Shown in pieces: positions 22,161 through 27,951 of a stretch of DNA of 27,951 nucleotides (its first letter is position 1; each line of letters opens with the position of its first letter). Origin of the DNA: Nemertoderma westbladi (Eukaryota; Xenacoelomorpha; Nemertodermatida; Nemertodermatidae); assembly GCA_032718475.1 (NCBI GenBank), contig JAUCBJ010006006.1:1-27951 (forward strand), read 5' to 3'. The translations under genes were made by a program, and so were the position numbers. A model generated the notes under the pieces. The model was not told where the DNA came from. It made no database searches and worked only from the letters and a program-made list of their open reading frames with translations.

Positions 22161-22252
22161 GTTTTCCGGGAAAATCTTCTCCTATGTTTTTATAATCCTT
22201 TCGAGTTGATACTTAGCATTAACTCATTTCACGTGCTGCGCGAAGGCCCCAC

Positions 22253-22379
22253 TTCGTGTATTGTAATGGAGTGCTTCATTTCAGCTTGTATTGTAAATGG
22301 AGGGTTCACTTCAGCTTGTATTGTAATGGGCGTGCTCATTTCAGCTTGTATTTATAATGCGAGGGTTCACTTCAGCCTT
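22253..22379. repeat. 29-bp minisatellite, array B (four degenerate units)
   Basis: About four 29-bp-type units with several indels (for example tgtaaatgg, tttataatgcgagg) lie between the two composite elements. Unit lengths differ, unlike the register-perfect array C. Confidence 0.9.
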
Positions 22380-22456
22380 GTGGGGCGAGCCACGAAGTTG
22401 GCGGAGCCTTAGCGAATTGACACTGTTAGGGGGTGGGTCAATTTATGCAAATAGTT

Positions 22457-22498
<42 letters not shown>

Positions 22499-22875
22499 GT
22501 CGTTACGATTTTGACATGCTAATAACTTTGTCGGATTTAAAGCTGCCAAGTTGAAAATTTGTAGGTATCAATATGAGCAAAAGTTGAGATTTTTGAGAGA
22601 CTTTCAGACACCATCAGTGCAATGGTCTCCCGCTAGAGGGCCACATGTCTAAACATTAAATGCCCTCCCATTTCTTTGCTTTTAATCCGTTTAAGCTGAA
22701 ACTTGGCAGATATGTATTAGACCATTAGCTGTGACTTTCAAAGGAGGCGAATCCATCTGCAGTTCTCCAGTCTGCCGCTAGAGGGCCAACGTGACTATTT
22801 GCATAAATTGACCTACCCCCTAACAGTGTCAATTCGCTAAGGCTCTGCCAACTTCGTGCTGCGCGAAGTCCCCAC
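22380..22875 (+). mobile_element. Composite element copy 2 with 63-bp subterminal inverted repeats
   Basis: Starts GTGGGGCGAGCCACG like copy 1 and ends GCGCGAAGTCCCCAC. The arms at 22393-22455 and 22794-22856 are reverse complements with two differences by my reading, and both contain the octamer ATGCAAAT. Between them are a (GTC)n tract, a stretch almost identical to copy 1, and two core-repeat motifs (22627 and 22772, 145 bp apart). The right end holds a hairpin ACTTCG/CGAAGT at 22851-22868. At 496 bp this is the compact form. Read as a TIR transposon it would be a MITE; read by layout it is pearl/HINE-like. Confidence 0.65.
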
Positions 22876-25555
22876 TTCGTGTATTGTAATGGAGGGTTCA
22901 TTTCAGCTTGTATTGTAATGGGCGGGCTCATTTCAGCTTGTATTGTAATGGAGGGCTCATTTCAGCTTGTATTGTAATGGAGGGCTCATTTCAGCTTGTA
23001 TTGTAATGGAGGGCTCATTTCAGCTTGTATTGTAATGGAGGGCTCATTTCAGCTTGTATTGTAATGGAGGGTTCATTTCAGTTTGTATTGTAATGGAGGG
23101 CTCATTTCAGCTTGTATTGTAATGGGCGGGCTCATTTCAGCTTGTATTGTAATGGAGGGCTCATTTCAGCTTGTATTGTAATGGAGGGCTCATTTCAGCT
23201 TGTATTGTAATGGAGGGCTCATTTCAGCTTGTATTGTAATGGAGGGCTCATTTCAGCTTGTATTGTAATGGAGGGCTCATTTCAGCTTGTATTGTAATGG
23301 AGGGCTCATTTCAGCTTGTATTGTAATGGAGGGCTCATTTCAGCTTGTATTGTAATGGAGGGCTCATTTCAGCTTGTATTGTAATGGAGGGCTCATTTCA
23401 GCTTGTATTGTAATGGAGGGCTCATTTCAGCTTGTATTGTAATGGAGGGCTCATTTCAGCTTGTATTGTAATGGAGGGCTCATTTCAGCTTGTATTGTAA
23501 TGGAGGGCTCATTTCAGCTTGTATTGTAATGGAGGGCTCATTTCAGCTTGTATTGTAATGGAGGGCTCATTTCAGCTTGTATTGTAATGGAGGGCTCATT
23601 TCAGCTTGTATTGTAATGGAGGGTTCATTTCAGCTTGTATTGTAATGGAGGGCTCATTTCAGCTTGTATTGTAATGGAGGGCTCATTTCAGCTTGTATTG
23701 TAATGGAGGGCTCATTTCAGCTTGTATTGTAATGGAGGGCTCATTTCAGCTTGTATTGTAATGGAGGGCTCATTTCAGCTTGTATTGTAATGGAGGGCTC
23801 ATTTCAGCTTGTATTGTAATGGAGGGCTCATTTCAGCTTGTATTGTAATGGAGGGTTCATTTCAGCTTGTATTGTAATGGAGGGCTCATTTCAGCTTGTA
23901 TTGTAATGGAGGGCTCATTTCAGCTTGTATTGTAATGGAGGGCTCATTTCAGCTTGTATTGTAATGGAGGGCTCATTTCAGCTTGTATTGTAATGGAGGG
24001 CTCATTTCAGCTTGTATTGTAATGGAGGGCTCATTTCAGCTTGTATTGTAATGGAGGGCTCATTTCAGCTTGTATTGTAATGGAGGGCTCATTTCAGCTT
24101 GTATTGTAATGGAGGGCTCATTTCAGCTTGTATTGTAATGGAGGGCTCATTTCAGCTTGTATTGTAATGGAGGGCTCATTTCAGCTTGTATTGTAATGGA
24201 GGGTTCATTTCAGCTTGTATTGTAATGGAGGGCTCATTTCAGCTTGTATTGTAATGGAGGGCTCATTTCAGCTTGTATTGTAATGGAGGGCTCATTTCAG
24301 CTTGTATTGTAATGGAGGGCTCATTTCAGCTTGTATTGTAATGGAGGGCTCATTTCAGCTTGTATTGTAATGGAGGGCTCATTTCAGCTTGTATTGTAAT
24401 GGAGGGCTCATTTCAGCTTGTATTGTAATGGAGGGCTCATTTCAGCTTGTATTGTAATGGAGGGCTCATTTCAGCTTGTATTGTAATGGAGGGTTCATTT
24501 CAGCTTGTATTGTAATGGAGGGTTCATTTCAGCTTGTATTGTAATGGAGGGCTCATTTCAGCTTGTATTGTAATGGAGGGTTCATTTCAGCTTGTATTGT
24601 AATGGAGGGCTCATTTCAGCTTGTATTGTAATGGAGGGCTCATTTCAGCTTGTATTGTAATGGAGGGTTCATTTCAGCTTGTATTGTAATGGAGGGTTCA
24701 TTTCAGCTTGTATTGTAATGGAGGGTTCATTTCAGCTTGTATTGTAATGGAGGGCTCATTTCAGCTTGTATTGTAATGGAGGGCTCATTTCAGCTTGTAT
24801 TGTAATGGAGGGTTCATTTCAGCTTGTATTGTAATGGAGGGTTCATTTCAGCTTGTATTGTAATGGAGGGCTCATTTCAGCTTGTATTGTAATGGAGGGC
24901 TCATTTCAGCTTGTATTGTAATGGAGGGCTCATTTCAGCTTGTATTGTAATGGAGGGTTCATTTCAGCTTGTATTGTAATGGAGGGTTCATTTCAGCTTG
25001 TATTGTAATGGAGGGCTCATTTCAGCTTGTATTGTAATGGAGGGTTCATTTCAGCTTGTATTGTAATGGAGGGCTCATTTCAGCTTGTATTGTAATGGAG
25101 GGTTCATTTCAGCTTGTATTGTAATGGAGGGTTCATTTCAGCTTGTATTGTAATGGAGGGTTCATTTCAGCTTGTATTGTAATGGAGGGTTCATTTCAGC
25201 TTGTATTGTAATGGAGGGCTCATTTCAGCTTGTATTGTAATGGAGGGCTCATTTCAGCTTGTATTGTAATGGAGGGTTCATTTCAGCTTGTATTGTAATG
25301 GAGGGCTCATTTCAGCTTGTATTGTAATGGAGGGCTCATTTCAGCTTGTATTGTAATGGAGGGTTCATTTCAGCTTGTATTGTAATGGAGGGCTCATTTC
25401 AGCTTGTATTGTAATGGAGGGTTCATTTCAGCTTGTATTGTAATGGATGGTTCATTTCAGCTTGTATTGTAATGGAGGGCTCATTTCAGCTTGTATTGTA
25501 ATGGAGGGTTCATTTCAGCTTGTATTGTAATGGAGGGCTCATTTCAGCTTGTATT
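22876..25555. repeat. 29-bp minisatellite, array C (about 92 units)
   Basis: About 2.7 kb of the same 29-mer in the same orientation as array A. After the first few units the array is indel-free: variant sites at 23621, 23853, 24201, 24491 and 24520 are all exact multiples of 29 apart. Almost all variation is one C/T position (gggCtc or gggTtc). T units are rare before about 24480 and common after. The array ends cagcttgtatt at 25555. Confidence 0.98.
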
Positions 25556-26474
25556 AGTTGTATTTTACTGTATGTAAATAAAATGGCTCTTAAGATACAC
25601 GATATTGAGGCCTGTAGGAAAAAATTGCTTCATTGTCCCCGAAAACTATACGCAGCGCTGTGTGTGTGCACGAGTAGCACAATATATGGACATTAATAAT
25701 TATAATTTTATTTAATTAATCAAGCAAGATAAAAAAAATCACCTTATTTTATAAATATACATATAATTTAAAATTTTCACAAAAATGTCTTCCAGTCACC
25801 GCTAGTAAGTAAGTAAATTTCCTTATAGCGTGTTGAAAAATGGCTGAGTTTACCAATCGGTTAGAGAAATTAAATCAGGTTTATTTGGATTCAATAAGCG
25901 TTGTGTTTGATTATAGCGTTCCTGATTGATATCCCTTCCTAATCCACCCTACCCCCCTACCCTACATTACGTCGCCCTAACTCAGCCTAATCTAAGCTGC
26001 GTTGCATTTTTGACTGATGAGGTTCGGTTAGTCGAAATGACAGTGGGGCGAGCCACGTACACAGTAGTTAGTCCCTATGAGGGTAGATCCACTACGCCTT
26101 GGGCCTTGCCACTACGGCATCCACTGTTCCTACAATATAGTCTCATAACTTTGTATTAAATGCTAATACGTCTTGGACTCCGCAAGTCGCGATTCCTAAT
26201 TTTATTCCCCGAACTTTGTCCCACTCACTGTTGGGACTCCGGTAGATGAATTACTGATCTTCCTTTGTTTGTACGCATATTACCGAAAATATCAACCAAC
26301 TAATTTATTTAATACTTTCCAACGTTTTCATGACAAGCAGATACCAGTTCCACATTGTTTATACGATTTTATTATAATAACCTCGGATCAGCATTTAAGC
26401 CAGTGTTGATTGAACTAACAATACGTTTTACATCAGTAAAGTAAATGATCTGTAAATGTGAGACAATCAGACGG

Positions 26475-26516
<42 letters not shown>

Positions 26517-27624
26517 CTGTTACTTGTGAGGGATGCCACCCCACTAACTCCCAAAGTAGAATACTCTCATCACCAAACTATGTTCTTACTGATGGAATTA
26601 ATTACTTTCTGATGTTCATAATCATCCATACCCCAACAGAAAATAATTTATCAGAAAAGGAACATAGTTCGCAATAATAGTATATAATATAATTTCGCAA
26701 ATTTCGCAAATAATAGGAACAAATCATTATAAGATTGATTGCAAAAAAAGGAACACAGTCCGAAATAATTAGAACAAAATCATAATTGAGAATTTCATAG
26801 GTACGCACTTCGCAAAGTGAGGAAAAGTTAACTACCCGTTGGAATAATGTTCGCTTAACGTTGGTGTGAAGGGAATAAAATTCGCGCCACCCCCTTCACC
26901 CCTACTCAATAAATCACTGCGACTCACTTACCAATGTGAACACAAAACCATAAAGATTTCCACTGCATTCCAATTCCAACACCAACCCACAATAATATAT
27001 TGACGATGTAATTTCCGCGATACTAAATTATTTCCCGTAAAAATGATACATTGCCAGATGCTCCAGATGGCTTCCTTGTGGGTGGATCCTACGTTACTAT
27101 AGCTACTGAAAACGAAATGTACCGTATCGAGATCTTGATCTAAATTGATTAATGTTGCTGTTTACTATAAATAGATACATTAGGCACAGTCTATTTATAT
27201 ATAGGCCTACATAATATCCGCTAATTAATGGCTGCAGACAGTTCACAAACAGGATATTATTCCATCAACAAAAGGGGAAAGTGGATCCATATAGGCTGGG
27301 TGTTACGCAAACGAGACCACTTACCTTACCCACAAACGATTTTATCATTGTCTTACGGTACACCTACTACTGTCTGACTGTTTGCTCAATGACAATGTCT
27401 CAACAACCCACCAACGGGGTGTGCAGTAGTTTACTCCCATCGTGTGGTCTGTGTCATACATAACCTTTCATTCCAGCATAAAGGTAACGCCCATTAATCA
27501 TTATATAATGATTAGGGGATATTCACTGCATCACTGAAATTGAAAGTTTATTTTAAAAGGAAGCGAAACAACTTATTACTTTGTAACTTGACTCAATTTT
27601 GAAGATGGTCCAGACACATTTAGC
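25556..27624. other. AT-rich non-coding DNA
   Basis: No gene is recognised. Items seen: a 15-base match to the composite element's left end (GTGGGGCGAGCCACG) at 26043-26057; a (TC)n microsatellite; two good minus-strand splice donors (GTAAGTGAG, exon end 26932; GTAAGTGG, exon end 27325); a TAGGCCTA palindrome at 27202; and a short ATG frame at 25840 (MAEFTNRLEKLNQ) that matches nothing I can name. Confidence 0.5.
26477..26513. repeat. (TC)n microsatellite
   Basis: An uninterrupted CT dinucleotide tract of about 37 bases. Confidence 0.97.
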
Positions 27625-27870
27625 CAGATAGGGGGGAAACTGGACGCAATAAAAATTCATCCCTCTCCAGGGGAAATTCGACGCAAATATCAGCTGATTA
27701 CTCTCAAAAATAAAACTGTAACCTGTTTTATTGTGCTTAGTTTATTGTTTTGGTTAAAATAACGTGCCACTGTAACCTGCTCCTTTCCCTAAATTGAGAA
27801 TTTAACATTGAGGCGGGATATTAATTCGCTAAGATGGGATTTGCGTCCAGCCCCCCCTCCCCCCTGTCTC
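27625..27870. mobile_element. 246-bp MITE with 8-bp target duplication (hAT-like)
   Basis: A perfect CATTTAGC flanks both ends (27617-27624 and 27871-27878). The left end reads CAGATAGGGGGG followed by AAACTGGACGCAA; the right end in reverse complement reads GAGACAGGGGGG and later CTGGACGCAAATCCC, so the ends are imperfect inverted repeats. An 8-bp duplication is typical of hAT-superfamily elements. There is no coding capacity. The interior carries the AACCTGTTTTATTGTG and AACGTGCCACTGTAACCTG blocks shared with the copies near 18.1 kb and 0.55 kb. Confidence 0.8.
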
Positions 27871-27951
27871 CATTTAGCATTTAGTCACACCACATCAGTT
27901 CTTAATTTATTTAAAATAAAAACATTAAGGGATAGGAGCAGGTTACAGAGG

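Larger units (their letters stand above)
20696..22252 (+). mobile_element. Composite element copy 1 (pearl/HINE-like)
   Basis: The element begins GTGGGGCGAGCCACG, directly abutting the 29-bp array, and ends CGTGCTGCGCGAAGGCCCCAC before the array resumes. Order: short hairpin-capable left end; subterminal block at 20709-20771 that includes a perfect octamer ATGCAAAT (20761-20768); (GTC)n tract; about 120 bases unique; then 146-bp core repeats. The right subterminal block present in copy 2 is missing here. The layout of end, microsatellite, core repeats and hairpin end is like the pearl elements of bivalves and other Helentron-associated elements (HINEs), which is an inference. No protein is encoded, so it is non-autonomous. 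Confidence 0.6.

Noticed and set aside
20694-22554. Arg-rich frames (poly-Arg) at 20694-20888 and 22357-22554
   Set aside because: Translation of the (GTC)n tract inside the composite elements, not a protein.
22876-25555. CRISPR array
   Set aside because: The 29-bp units are directly tandem with no unique spacers, and the locus is a eukaryotic genome.

Overview
The window is intron-rich, AT-rich animal DNA from an invertebrate. Two metazoan gene families are recognisable from their translations. Both have consensus GT/AG splice sites, and the rest is introns, tandem repeats and small non-autonomous transposons. I cannot fix the phylum from sequence alone; a crustacean or other marine invertebrate is possible, but that is a guess.

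Layout. (1) Bases 1-2450, plus strand: three consecutive exons (880-1076, 1847-2038, 2321-2450) of a DOCK-D/Zizimin (DOCK9/10/11) guanine nucleotide exchange factor. They encode the stretch just before the PH domain and the first half of the PH domain; the frames join perfectly (phases 2, 2, 0). No later DOCK exon is visible in the window. (2) Bases 2451-5715: AT-rich non-coding DNA with a degraded tRNA-derived SINE/LINE-tail element and small inverted repeats. (3) Bases 5716-13487, minus strand: an essentially complete neuron navigator gene (vertebrate NAV2/NAV3, Drosophila sickie). One exon carries the calponin-homology domain and one unusually long exon of about 6.3 kb carries the Ser-rich middle, coiled coils and AAA+ domain. 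My joined model is about 2,317 residues. The apparent starts of both long reading frames are GTG and TTG codons and are not real starts. (4) 14131-16434: a 14-bp/42-bp satellite just upstream of the navigator gene. (5) 16435-19837: non-coding DNA with a MITE copy and two orphan first-exon-like islands. (6) 19838-25555: a very large 29-bp minisatellite interrupted by two related composite elements. Each element has an end sequence, a subterminal repeat, a (GTC)n tract, and 146-bp core repeats carrying a CTCF-like CCGCTAGAGGGC motif. The 496-bp copy keeps both 63-bp inverted arms. (7) 25556-27951: AT-rich DNA ending with a 246-bp MITE that still has an 8-bp target duplication.

The two genes have related biology: DOCK-D proteins activate Cdc42/Rac, and navigators act at microtubule plus ends and, in flies, in Rac-cofilin signalling. 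If DOCK continues beyond the window, the navigator gene is nested antisense inside a DOCK intron of at least 25.5 kb. The most unusual non-coding structure is the minisatellite with its embedded pearl/HINE-like elements.
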